A stretch of DNA of 64,000 nucleotides from Larix kaempferi. Lineage: Eukaryota; Streptophyta; Pinopsida; Pinales; Pinaceae. The stretch spans positions 5,804,001-5,868,000 of the forward strand of contig BSBM01000092.1 of assembly GCA_027924585.1 (NCBI GenBank), in the 5' to 3' direction. The notes beneath the pieces were generated by a model. That model was not told the DNA's origin. It saw only the letters and a program-made list of their open reading frames with translations, and did not search any database. The translations under genes were made by a program, and so were the position numbers. The number at the start of each line of letters is the position of its first letter. Positions within the stretch are counted from its first letter, which is position 1. This document shows positions 24,604-36,000 of this stretch, piece by piece.

Positions 24604-25008
24604 GAACCTGTGTCAACCCTTCTCTTTACTTTGTTAGTATATTGTTGTTGGATGCATATGCTTTGTAAGTCATCCCGTAGTATTATATGTTCCATGGTAT
24701 TGATCCATAGTTTGTATTATCCCATAGTATTATATGTTTCATGGTATTGATCCATAGTATTGGACGCATATGCTTTGTAAGTCGTCCCGTAGTATTATAT
24801 GTTCCATGGTATTGATCCATAGTATTGGATGCATAGAATTAGTATATAAGTATGTGTTGAGCCCAATGAAGGAATCCACGATTTATTTTTATTAAGCTTT
24901 CTAAAACGAGTTTTCCCCCTTCAAGTGGCCCACGATCAATAAATCTCTTCCGTGTTCTATTATTTATGATATATCGTGCATTTTATTAATTGTTGTAGGT
25001 TCCTGAAA
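24598..25008 (+). repeat. C1 3' LTR (411 bp)
   Basis: TGTTAGGAACC...TTCCTGAAA; aligned with 13644-14059. The expected terminal CACA has become GAAA, so the right edge is set by alignment. Confidence 0.88.
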
Positions 25009-25469
25009 AAAAATTATATATTGCATTCATTACCTTTGAATATGGATACCATGTAGGTTAAAATGAATCAAGAGGAAGATGAAAAATCGTTGGCTATGTT
25101 CTACCCTAAGTGCAAAAATATACATTCAAGAACCGAATACCTAATAAACATAGTGTAATTTTGTGAGGTTTGTGAAGAAAATAATTAGACAAGTAATTTC
25201 CATTCATTACTTGGTTTTAAAGAAGCATACCAAATAATATAAGATAACATGTAGTATGTGTGTTTTATCCCTCAAAGGAGATGAGGAAAACCAAGGCAAT
25301 TTCAACAAGGTATGCCATACAACCATCCTTGTATTGTTAATCTTTTTTTGGAAATCAAATGTACAATCCATATCCAAACTAGTACCCTAATAACTATTAT
25401 AATTGGAAAAAAACATATTCGAATGCCACAACAATATCAAAATCCTCAAAATCATATTTTCCCATATCA
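25009..25469 (+). pseudogene. Element H gag, fragment 3
   Basis: After C1 the H gag continues with decayed Cys- and His-containing sequence (FYPKCKN, FCEVCEE) and, in shifted frames, Asn-, Tyr- and Pro-rich text (PYNHP, MYNPYPN), as in the C-terminal half of Athila/Tat gag. Several stops and frameshifts. The link to H comes mostly from position, between two dated insertions. Confidence 0.55.
25465..25469. repeat. Target-site duplication of D (TATCA)
   Basis: TATCA directly left of D's left LTR (starts 25470) and again at 46983-46987 directly right of its right LTR. Confidence 0.92.
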
Positions 25470-26924
25470 TGTAATTTACCAATCAACTTTGATTGTACAT
25501 TAACTGGCTCTTTGACAAGACTTAAGGAAAAAATAGTGAAAATGGTGACTTGATTCGCTATAGGAAGAATTAAAAAAATTAATTGACTGTCAAATATCAG
25601 TTTGGAACCACACCAAAAATTTTGAGGAAGTTTTGATGAGGTTTCAAAATAAAGCAAGCAAAATTGTCTCCCGAGACTACACAACTAGTTCAACTTCAAG
25701 ATTTCCCGAATAGGGGGAGAAGGATTCGAATTCTTGGTTTAATACATGGAATAATTTGATTGAAATTTTAAATGATATAAGAACTAAAAGAAATCAAATT
25801 GGATTTGTACATGTTCATCTATTGATCAAACACTGAAAACTAGCTATTTTCCATGGCAATCTAAACTAGGTGCAAGAAATTGATATGAAAATTTGACTTC
25901 TCTTTATTCAATATGAAGAATGGAATTAAGAGTTCAAAATTAAATTAATGAAATCCATTAGAATATGAAATAAATATCATACAAGCCTCAAGAAATAAAA
26001 ACATAAGAAACATAACTCTTCATCATAGAAAGACTAGAAATCATCAAGATTTTGAACGGGAGGCTTCCCAATCTCTGCAAACAAGCTCGAACTTCACTGG
26101 ATAAGACTTCAAGACTTGAAATAAACTCAATGCCGAATATTGGATTTCATCATCCTCTCAGAAGAAGCAGTGGTACATATCCTAGCTTGGATTAGGGGCA
26201 CCTCTCCCAAGTCAAAGAGGCAAAATAGCTCTCATTTCAATTCTCAAATAGTCAAAAGATGGGAAAGTTGTGAGAACTCATTCTTTTATAGATTTGAGGT
26301 GAATTGTTGAGAAAGTAATCTAGGCTAATGCTCCCTCATGTATTGGATAAGGATAGCTTTCTTTCAATCTTTTTTGTTTGTTTTGCTTTCTTCCTTTGCT
26401 TTATCCTGCTTTTTCTTTTCTATCATGCTTTTTTGTTTTTGACTGTTTTTCCTGCTTTTTTGCCTTATCATGCTTTTTCCTTCTTTTATTCCTTATCCTA
26501 CTTTTCTCTTCTTTTCTACCTTATCCTGCTTTCTACTTTTATCTGCTTTTCGGCTTTATTGTGCTTTTCTTGAGATTTACCACTTTTCTGCCTTGTTCCA
26601 ATTTTTCCTTTCTTTTTCTTGCCTTCCTAGCTTTAACAACTTTCATCTTTTCTTCTTTTGAAAACATCTCTTGGAAAATGATTATCCTCTATTGCGCCCT
26701 TGGTAACCATTATCCAGTTTATTTCATTAAAATAAATATTTATTAATGAAAAACAACTCCTATTAAGTGCATCTCAAACTTAAGGAAATAAAATTAACAC
26801 CTCCTAATTAATTAATGCCTTATCTTTCAAAATTTATCCCAAGTGTATGAAATATTATCCTCAACCCAAGGGATTGATTGAGTTAGGAAATCAATCCAAT
26901 GAACATCAATTAGGGGACATGACA
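25470..26924 (-). repeat. D 3' LTR (1455 bp)
   Basis: Plus-strand ends TGTAATTTACC...GGACATGACA, aligned with 45576-46982. Minus-strand TATA-like CTATAAAAG at 26283-26291. The plus strand at 26340-26640 is a degenerate pyrimidine-rich run of units like TTATCCTGCTTTT, also present in the other LTR; the Phe-rich frames there are artefacts. Confidence 0.9.
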
Positions 26925-27035
26925 GTCCTCCCCTCCCAAGATTGCCTGTCCCCAAGCAATTTCAAACTTGGATGTTGTAAGATGTGTTCTCCTTCCCAAG
27001 TAACATCCTCACTAGGGAACCCTTCCCATTGTACC
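26906..27035 (-). pseudogene. D chromodomain fragment and pol end
   Basis: The minus strand reads VQWEGFPSEDVTWEGE, then HILQHPSLKLLGDRQSWEG, a typical C-terminal chromodomain of plant chromoviruses, then runs through the purine tract (26925-26940) into the LTR and stops at TGA near 26906. Its upstream half is cut at about 27036 by the insertion of E. The chromodomain is thought to steer integration to marked chromatin. Confidence 0.88.
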
Positions 27036-27247
27036 TGCTACGAATATTAAATGATATGTTAAATTAAACAGTAAATTGTTAATTATTTAATTGAAGGGAC
27101 ATAACCCTTCCTCAAGCACGCTCAAACCTTATAAAAGGCGAGCTCTCTTGTAATACATTCATCATCCAATTATCATTTATTCATTTATTATCACATTATT
27201 CTCGAAGATGGATTCTCTTCATTGTTATCTAGATTCAGTATATTGCA
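27036..27247 (+). repeat. Putative E 5' LTR
   Basis: TGCTACG...ATATTGCA, about 212 bp, with a TATA box and ending just before TGGTATCAAAGGG (27250-27262), a diverged Met-tRNA primer site. Boundaries inferred. Confidence 0.5.
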
Positions 27248-27269
27248 TTTGGTATCAAAGGGAGCCTCT

Positions 27270-27850
27270 CCTTGGCACCTTCCCTTCTGCAGTTCTCTTC
27301 ACCTCTCCTCATCCCTTCTGCCATACTTCCAGCCTACTCCCGCAGCCCCCTCCATTTCTTCCCACTACCTTCTTCCCATGCCTGCGCCCTCCAATTCTCC
27401 CTTCTCCATTTCTTTTCCTCCCACCCACCACTATGCCCCCTGGCCACAACACACTCTTCCACGCCTCTGCTCCAGCCCTCCTCTTCCCTACCACTCATGC
27501 ACCTCTCACAAACCCTCCTCCTCTCCCACCAAACTCCCTCCCTCCTCCTTCCACTTGCGATCCACCCTCGTTCACACTCATCCCACCTTCTTCCATTCCT
27601 CCCACTTGTTCACATCCCCTTCATCCCTACTCCTCGGCCCGTCCCTCACCTCCATTCTTTCTGCTCCGGGTTCCTCACCACGCCCTTCCTCCTCCCTCCG
27701 TGCCTGGATATCCCACCTCTAGCCCTGCTCTACTCCCTCCAATGCCTCCCTCCAACTATCACCCTTCCATTCCAATTCCAACGCCCCCCCCATCCGTCAC
27801 CCTTCCACTCCATCTCCAATGCGCCCTCCATTTCCATCGACCTACACCAA
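27270..27850 (+). other. C/T-rich, G-poor untranslated leader of E
   Basis: For nearly 600 bp the plus strand is mostly C and T with very little G. All three plus frames stay open as Pro-, Ser- and Leu-rich text with no domain, which is what such composition gives by chance. It lies between primer site and gag, so I read it as leader. An AT-rich stretch (27855-27955) follows. Confidence 0.65.
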
Positions 27851-28033
27851 TACAAAAAGTTAATATAAAAAAAATAATAATAAATTTTTTATTATCATAT
27901 TTTTTTTACATAATAAATTATTATTATAGTTTAATAATACTTATTGTATTATTATTTTTCCCCTAACCCTAACTCTTATCCTTACTCCAAAATCAACTCC
28001 AAATATTCACCTCCCCAGACTAGGTCAAGAACC

Positions 28034-29260
28034 ATGGCCGAGTTACAAAACCGACTAGAAAAATTAGAAAAAGACCAAATTAGAGATTTAAAAATCCTTG
28101 AAGGTCTAAACTCCAGAATGGACAAACTTGACAAAATGTTTCAAGAAGATTTAAAGGAAGAAATAAAAAATTCCAATGCAAAGCTGAAAAATGAAATCAG
28201 AGTGGAAGTCGTTTCAGTTTTAGAAAAAAGGCTAGACGAAAAATTGGACGAGATGAAGGAAAAACAAGACCAACTGAGCGACACGTTAAACAAGTTCATG
28301 GAAATGATGGGATAGAAGGAGACAAAGGATCATTGCAAACCCAAAGATGACTCAGATATGTCGAGTGCTTCAACCAACAATTCTGGATCACCACACAACA
28401 AGACAAGAGGCAATCAATACCAACATTATGTAGTGTATCCTCCCAAAGCAAAAATAGAAATGTCAAAGTTCAGTGGGAATGATGAACAATGCATTGCGTG
28501 GTTAAATAAAGTAGAGGAATACTTCGATATCTATAACATCACAATAGATGAAGAAAAAGTGAAGTATGCATCTATGCACCTTGAAGGATATGCCTACAAC
28601 TGGTATATGTGGTGGAAAGGTGACCAATTCGAATACACATGGAATTTGTTAAAAAATGATTTCCTCAAAAGGTTTCAAGGAATCAACGAAGACGAATTTT
28701 TCTCGAAGCTTACCAGGTTACAGCAAAAAGGAAACGTCGAAGAATTCACACACCAATGGGAATCACTCAATACCATAGTATTTGGGTTATCAGACAAACA
28801 ACGACTAAAAAATTACTTGGGGGAATTAAAAACCTACATACAGAATGAGTTAAAACTGCATGACATTCTAAATGTCGAGGCCGCAAGACACAAAGCGAAA
28901 GCAGCAGAACTCAAACTAGAAGGAACTCCCAAGACAAGAGTGGAAAGAGGGGAACAATGCAGATATTGTGGAGACAATTGGTCACCCGGTCATCAATGCA
29001 ACACCTCTCAATCATATAGTTATGAAGTTAAGAAAGATTTTGAAGCATCCATTGGACGCACCGACAATAATAATAATAATAAGAAGAATACATGTCGTTG
29101 ATGTGGAGAAGATTGGACTCCTAGCCATAAATGCCAAACCAATCACACAACACACTACAAAATTATTAATGGAAAAGAAGTATAGGTACCCACGGAAGAA
29201 ACATTTGAGTTTGATGCAGATACAAGCTTATCTGAAGCATCAATAGTGACCATTACCTGT
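28034..29260 (+). pseudogene. E gag, one frame with point stops
   Basis: It starts MAELQNRLEKLEKDQ with a coiled-coil segment of about 90 residues, then a gag capsid region (KIEMSKFSGNDEQ, CIAWLNKVEEYFDIY, YAYNWYMWWKG, FLKRFQG) and two zinc knuckles (CRYCGDNWSPGHQC at 28957 on; CGEDWTPSHKC). Stops at 28313 (TAG), 29099 (TGA where Arg is expected, CGA to TGA) and about 29183 (TAG) lie in a single otherwise open frame. The short CX2CX3WX2GHXC knuckle form is typical of chromovirus-like gag. The frame ends at the junction with F. Confidence 0.85.
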
Positions 29261-29270
29261 ATTCAACTTG

Positions 29271-29600
29271 TTGGTCCGTTGCTCTTCCTTGATCAGAACA
29301 ACCATAACTTTTGTACTTAGCCTTAAATGAGGGTAGATGAGCCCTCTACTCCGTCGCTTCATTTATTATGGTAGCTGAGCTCTCTACTCAGCCACATTTA
29401 TTCTCCTTTGACGTGTGCGCACGAGCTCCGCGATTTCTGGTCCGTAATCTGTGCTGAGCTCGTCCATCTAGCACCGTACTGCGCACCTTTTCCTTCTACC
29501 CAAAAATTGGTATTTATTCAAAATTAGCACTTTCCTTTAATACTTGTGCTTTTTCCTCAAAATTCGCAGCTTTACCATAGCTGCGGCCTAGGCTCCAACA
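29271..29600 (-). repeat. F 3' LTR, truncated to 330 bp
   Basis: It corresponds base for base in length to 41009-41338, with few differences. On the minus strand it starts TGTTGGAGCC and breaks at the E junction. TTAGGGGCC (29609-29601) before it is the purine tract. Confidence 0.93.
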
Positions 29601-29612
29601 GGCCCCTAACAC

Positions 29613-32429
29613 TTACTTGTGGCTCGCCCTCGAGCCACTTGCACTAGCGTGTGGTCGCTTTACTTGCGCCTCTGCTTTTGCTTGGGTCTCCGCGAATGTT
29701 TTCTTCCACGGCGCAATAGCGGAGTCCATTTCATCGACAAATTCCACAGCTGTCTGCACCGTTTCTGCAGTGGCTTCTTCTTGAGTTATGCCATCAATCA
29801 CCTGCTGAGATTGTGCAATTTCTTTGATCTTTGCCTCAACTTGGGCAGCGAGGTCAGCATACTCATCCATAAATGGCTGAATGCTATTGGTGAGTTTAGC
29901 ATCTTCATTTCTGAGCTTGTGCAGTTGCTGTTGGATTCTGCGCACTTCACTCATTTTCCTCATTTTCGCTAAGCCGTCTAAGGCCTTAGCTTCTTCAGTC
30001 AGAACAGTTAGGGACTGTTCTGCGGCTTGTACCTGTTCCAAAAGACCAACTTTGAAAGGGAGCGTCTCAAGCTCCGTCCAAGCCTCCATAGCTTGGTTCA
30101 TCAGGTTCTCGGCTTCACCTGTTCTACTCTTCAATTGTGTGGAAGTTCTGCGCAGCGCTTCAAATTGTTCCTGGCTATCATCTATAGAATGCGCTGCAAC
30201 ATGAGCTTCCAACTCTGCGATCTGCGTTCTATGGTCTTCAGCCATAGCAACTATTTCGTGCTCCAAGGTTTTCACCCTTCCTCCAATAATTTGAACTTTC
30301 TCAACCAGAGGAAGGTCTGGTTGAATCTCGCAGGCTGGCAACTCCTGGGCAATTTCATCAACTGCGTTCCTGATGCCAATGTCTTGTGCTTCATAAAGTG
30401 TGAGCTTCTCAGAGATATTCTTGTAGCCTGCCTTCAGCTCTATCTCCTGCGATTGCAGTCTTTGGTTTGCATGGAAGGTAGAGAGCTCTCTAGCTCTCAA
30501 CTCAACAGAAACTTTCTCGTGCACTAGCTGCAAGGTTTCTATGGGAATCAAAGACAAATTTATTTCAACGGGTCCAAGTGCGCTTACCTGTAGTGCAGCC
30601 AGAGGATCCGAAAGTGTCATGCTTGTAGTTGGGATGTGCATGACAGTATGCCTTTCTGTGAGTACTTCAACTCGCTCGGTACTTGTGGGTACTTGTGGCG
30701 CCTGCGAAGTAGATGCTGGCGCATGGGTCTGCGCAACTCTTCCTGCGAGACCTTTTAATTCTACGAACTGCAGGTCCAAAGCACTTCTGATGTGGGCGTG
30801 TGCGGTCCGCAGCTCGCGAAATTGCTCTTTCAAATACTGGTCGATCCCCGAGGGAATGGCCTCAGAGGGATGTGACACCTTTTGCTTCTTGGTCGCTGGT
30901 TCTGTCGAACCTTCATCACTTCTTTGCTTAGGGGCTTCCTTGCCCTTATCCCTCTCTTGCGCAGCAAGAGGTGGCATCGCGGGTGCGATTTCGGCAGCCT
31001 CCCTCCATTCATCCGACCAAGACTTGATGGTTTCTTCAACATCTTCAGTGGTCATCCTGTAAAGACCTACGGCCCATTCCTCGTGAATGCTGTAAGGGCG
31101 GAGGTATAGTTGATGCAAGTCGGCAGAAAAGACCAACTTTCCTTCATATGCTTTAGCTATCTCCTCACTCAGCCTCGGCATTTCCTGAATGGTATCTTTG
31201 AGGAGGTGGTAGTATTCACAAAATACAGCGCGGTTCATCTTGCGCTTCGCGGGATTATTGGAATCCCAGAGGTTAACATAGCGGATTCCGGCAGCTTCTC
31301 CTGCGCGACGCGGAAGGAACTGAGTGTTTGGGGGCTCCTTCCACCCGACCAATGCGCATAAAATTAAAAGCCAAGAAAAATGGAACAACTGACCGGGGGT
31401 GTCTTGGACGTTCCGGCAGTCTTCCAGAAAAGAATTGAGGAGGAAGAGAGACCAATTGTACTATTCTCCCTCCGCAGCTGCGATAGCGAGCTCGACAACA
31501 ACTCCAGTAACTTCCTTCGGTCTGCACTTTGTGAGAAGTCTACCTGCAAGCAGACTGCCTGTAAATCTAAGTGCTTCGTCCTCCACGATCGTGAGGTCAT
31601 AAGCTCGACCTCCTCTTGTCAAATTATATTTCTGCACCAGCCGTGCAGCCAATTTTCTATCCTTGTCTTTTCCAACAAATTGAATATTAGGGTCCTTACC
31701 AACCTTAGATAGGCCGGTAATACGATGGATTAAGTCGACATTCAAATCGATTGGCCTCCCCAGCCAAAGATAACCTCCATGAACGCATGACAGCAATGTC
31801 CTAACGACTGCGTTGACTTCGTTGCTACGCCCGAAGTGCGGTAGCTTCAACAAGTTCAGCAGTCCAGGCCTCTCCATGTTTGCTGTGAATTCTTTTGGAA
31901 TGAATTCATCAACTTTTCTATCAGTATTATAGACTACCGTCAGATAACGATCTGGTGCAAACTGAGGACATGTTCTGTAGTCTCCAAGGTTGAAATTAGA
32001 AAACTTGACCAGTGGAAGGTGTCCAAGTAGGGACCCTTCTTGCTGCACACCAGCCGGCAGTGGTGGCAGCGGAATCGGATATTTTGCATTCTTCGAAATA
32101 TGCACCTCGGGTGCATCATCTGGACGCGGTGGAATATAATTCACCATAGTGGCTAACGGCTCTGGAACGGGTTCGTCCGTCTGCTGCTGCTGAGATGCCC
32201 TTGTGCCCGGAGATTGTCTTGGATCAGTCCAACCAGGGTGTACATAAGTTGAAGCCGTCACCAGAGTAGTCATGCCGAAATCTAAGCCTCGGCGCATAAA
32301 CTGACGAACAACTTCTTCAGTAGACAGGTTCTCCGTCGTGAACCGGTATAGACAACAAAGCTTTGAACAGACGAATGACGAAACAGCGTGAAATACGAAC
32401 GCTGAAAACAAAGGAAGCACTCTGCACAA
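29613..32429 (-). pseudogene. F accessory ORF, 939 codons with one in-frame TAG
   Basis: Two long open frames (32429-31461 and 31388-29613) lie in the same frame and are separated by a single TAG at 31463-31461; the sequence between them (YNWSLFLLN) matches element A, so they are one gene. N-terminal third: NYIPPRPDDAPEV, PHFGRSNEVNAVV, LLSCVHGGYLWL, VDLIHRITGLSKVG, a conserved domain seen in other plant gypsy elements. Middle: SWLLILCALVGWKEP and LHQLYLRPYSIHEEW. A Lys/Arg-rich stretch (ATKKQKVSHPSE, possible nuclear signal) precedes about 390 residues of Glu/Ala/Leu/Gln-rich coiled coil. The stop sits 12 bp from the LTR. Function unknown; a structural or chromatin role is only a guess. Confidence 0.88.
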
Positions 32430-32513
32430 CTCAACTCTGAAAACAATAACTTAAATTCTCAAACAAGACTATGCAACTCGAGAGAAGTAACCCGAAAATA
32501 TACAAGTGTGGGG

Positions 32514-32521
32514 TATTTATA
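32514..32521 (-). promoter_or_regulatory. TATA box upstream of the F accessory ORF
   Basis: The minus strand reads GCTATAAATACCCC. The TATAAATA lies 85-92 bp upstream of the ATG at 32429, a normal plant TATA-to-start distance, in the 667-bp spacer after pol. It suggests separate transcription of the accessory ORF. Confidence 0.55.
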
Positions 32522-33096
32522 GCTAAAGGCGACAGTAAATGCAGGCAAGTGGGGTTACTAGCTGTAGATGCCTATGCATGAGTTGACAAGCCCCTTATCC
32601 GCACACTTCCGCGGTGCATTAACGGTGATGGACGGGCTCTGACAAGCTTTCGGGAGAAGCTAAAGCTTTCGACGCATGACATAAATGGAAATCTTACGGA
32701 GATCTAGCCAAATCTGTCAGAGCGGCTACAATTAAATGGTGGGCTTATCCTGCATTAATACTCAAACGCGGCTACATAACTGCTGTAATTCAAATTTTTC
32801 GGCGGGTCACTTCAGCATAGGTAACTGTGCATATGGAGGGGTCCACAACGAGAACTCCTCAAGCGGCAACTTGACACAGGGAACGCCGCAAGAGCGACGG
32901 TTTGTCGACCCGAAAAAACTCCGCAAGAGCGCAAATATAGGCTCGCTCAAAACAAACTCTATTGATATGTGCGGATGGTTCAAGGAACTGCGCGAGAAGC
33001 CTGAGACTAAAAGTGTCTCGCGACTTCCATGTAGACTGTGAAAATGCGATGCCTCTTTCAACTACACTGGACATCTGCATTTCTTTTGGCACTGCA

Positions 33097-36000
33097 TTAA
33101 GTCGACAGGGCGGAGTGGCCATCGCGATAAAGCTTGAGCCGACTCCCGTTGATCATTGTAGGTATCAATTCTCCACTAAGCTTTGCAAGCTGAACTGCTC
33201 CTCCTTCTGTTATCTTTATGACCCGAAAAGGTCCTAACCAATGTACACGAAACTTGCCTGGAAACTTGATGAATTTACTATCATAGAGGAGTACCAAGTC
33301 TCCTTCTTCAAAGTGTTTATTCTTAATGTGCCTGTCATGCCAAGCTTTCTATCTTGCCTTCTGTACCTGTTGATGGAATCCGGATAAAAGTCTATCTTCT
33401 TCTAAGGCAAGCAATTGCGAAAGTCTTTCACTCATAGTATCAGTATCTGCCATTTCTGTGATTTGCGCAATTCTGAGACTGGGAACAATGTATTCCATGG
33501 GCATAACTTCTTCTAGTCCATACACCAAACTGAAAGGTGTGTGACCTGTTAGTTTCTTGCATGTGGTTCTGTAAGCCCATAATACAGCTGTGACTCTAAG
33601 GTCCCAATCATCTCTTTGTTGATTACAGATCTTTGTTAGGGCATTCTCGAGAATCTTATTGAATGCCTCCACCGTACCATTAGCTTGAGGGTGGTAGGGT
33701 GTACTCTTATGATGACTAATTTGGAATTCTTCAGTAAGTGCCTCTATAGTCTCATTGAGGAAATGTGTACCCTGATCACTCATGAGAATCACTGGACATC
33801 CAAACCTAGTGATAATGTTCTCAAAAATGAACTGCGCGACAGTGGCAGTGTCGCAGTTCTTAACTGGCTTAGCCTCAGCCCATCTGGTGAGGTATTCAGT
33901 AGTTGTAATGATGTATCTTGCGCCGGTTCTTTTTCCTGGTGGGTTGATAAGTCCTACAAAATCAATGGCCCATTTATCAAAAGCACGCAGTGTTATCTGG
34001 GGTCTTAGCGGCATTTCATCTCTCCTTGAGGGTTTTCCTGTTCGCTGGCACACATCGCAACATTTACAGAATTCCTTAGTATCCTTGTGCAATGTCGGCC
34101 ACCAAAGACCTGCGGCTAAGATATTTTGCGCAGTCGGCTTTCCTGCGAAATGGCCTCCTGCGGTTCCTGAGTGCGCTTCTGCGATGATGGAATTCTTCTC
34201 ATGCGGTAGGATACAGCTGCGCAAGACTTCGTCAGGGCCCAGCTTGTATAGCTGGCCTGCTATCAAAGTGAAGTCTGCGGCTTTGACAACAAGTTGCTTC
34301 TTCTGCTGGATTGTAAACTTAGTCGGTGCTTGCCCGGTAGTGAGAAACTCAAGAATATCGGAATAATATTCGTCTGCTGCTTGAATAGAAAACAACTGCG
34401 CATCAGGCAGATTGTCCTCCAGATTTGTAGGTTCCTCTCCTGACTCTATTCTAGATAAATGGTCAGGTCCTGCATCTAATATACCTGGCTTTACAATAAC
34501 CTCAAAATCATACTCCTGGAAGAGTAGTAGCCATTTGCAAATTCTTCCCCCTAACACTGGCTTATTGACCAAATATTTCAAAGCAGAATGGTCAGTATAC
34601 ATTTTAAAATGTGCGCCCAGTAGGTAGTGTCTGAACTTCTGTAGGGCATACACCATAGCTAGTCCTTCTCTTTCTGTAGTGGTGTAGTTCTTCTCGGTTG
34701 TGGACAGCTTTCTGCTGGAGTAAGCAATCGGGTGGTCAATACCTCCTTCTCTCGGTTGTGTAAGCACGACCCCCAATGCTATGGAAGAAGCATCGACGTG
34801 AACATGAAAGGGTTTTCTCCAGTCTGGGAAAACTAGAATTGGCACAGTGATCATCTTTTCTTTAAGTGTATCCAAGCTCTGCTGGCATTCTTCTGTCCAT
34901 TGGAATTTTGAATCCTTTTTCAGCAATCTTTCCATAGGTGTTGTGATCTTTGCATAACCTTTGATAAATTTTCTGTAGTACCCTGTATGTCCCAATGTAG
35001 TGCGCAATTGTTTGACTGAGTTGGGCGCAGGTAAATTAGCAATGATGGAAACCTTCGCAGGATCCATCAGGAGTCCTTGTCTGCATACAATATGTCCCAA
35101 CAAAATACCAAAAGGAGCACAGAAGATACATTTTTTCAAGTTAAGGGAAATCTGATACTGTCTACATTTTTCTAACATCATGCGCAGGTTCCCTATATGG
35201 TTCTTTAGTAAACCAAACATAGTCCAGTCATCAAAATAGACTTCTAGAAACTTATGAATGAATTCTTTAAATACAGCGACAACAACTCGAGAGAATATAG
35301 CAGGAGCGTTGTTAAGACCAAAGGGCATTACGGTATACTGGAATGAGCCCCATTCAGTCGCAAAAGTCGTCTTATGGCGGTCGTCTGGATGGATTCTGAT
35401 CTGGTGGTATCCGAAAAAGCCATCACTGAAGGAGTAAGCCTCTTGTCCTCCAACATTATCGAGCACTTCGTCTGTAAAAGGAGTAGGAAATGGATCATGC
35501 GCTGATGCGTCGTTCAGCTTGCGCAAGTCCACACAGATTCTTATTTCTCCTTTTGTCTTATTGTCTTGTACAACCATAGGACTAATCCAATCACTTTCCT
35601 CTACTGGTTCAATGATACCTGTTGCGAGCATCTTGTCAATTTCTTCTTTAACCTTTTCTTTATATCGCGGATTCAATCTATACGGGCGCTGTTTTACTGG
35701 CTTGGCATTTGCTTTCAGAGGTATGCGCATCACTCCTAAGTCTCCTAGGATGCCTTTCATTTCTGTGAACTTAGTAGGAAAGATATCCTGGTAGTCACGT
35801 AATAAATCTGAAATATGGCCAACAGTTTCATCATCCCAATAATCTCCGATAGAAGCAAACTTGGGTTCGGCTTCTGTACCAATGTTAATCTTTTTGAGCT
35901 TGATATGTTCTGTAATGGAAGGGATATCAAGCTAAGGACCTTCAACATTGCGTGTCCCTACTGATTCTGGGATATTGATGTTGTGAGGATCATCCTCCTC

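Larger units (their letters stand above)
13644..25008 (+). mobile_element. Element C1: chromovirus, split by nested C2
   Basis: Ty3/gypsy element with LTRs at 13644-14059 and 24598-25008, a Met-tRNA primer site, gag to RNase H before 17210 and integrase plus chromodomain after 23249. C2, of the same family, is inserted in the region between RNase H and integrase. Short LTRs, small size and a C-terminal chromodomain suggest a Reina-like chromovirus; the clade is an inference. Most of RT is deleted, so C1 was already defective or became so. Confidence 0.9.
27036..29270 (+). mobile_element. Element E: 5' part of a Ty3/gypsy element
   Basis: Plus strand. It keeps a short LTR-like segment with TATA box (TATAAAAG, 27130-27137), a Met-tRNA-like primer site, a C/T-rich leader and gag, then breaks off at 29270 against F. 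Pol and 3' LTR are gone. The left edge (27036, TGCTACG) is inferred from where the D chromodomain stops; no second LTR is available to confirm it. Confidence 0.75.

Noticed and set aside
26328-26746. Phe/Leu-rich plus-strand frames
   Set aside because: They come from the pyrimidine-rich run in D's LTR, which recurs in the other LTR (46456-46790).
27208-27966. Proline-rich 252-codon frame that could pass for a cell-wall protein
   Set aside because: All three frames stay open because of C/T bias; it lies in the leader of E and overlaps the primer site.
31461-31470. Intron joining the two halves of the F accessory ORF
   Set aside because: The frame is continuous with homologous residues on both sides, so a single point stop is simpler than splicing.
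29619-31712. Plus-strand frames opposite the F accessory ORF
   Set aside because: Antisense by-products of a long real frame; no motifs.
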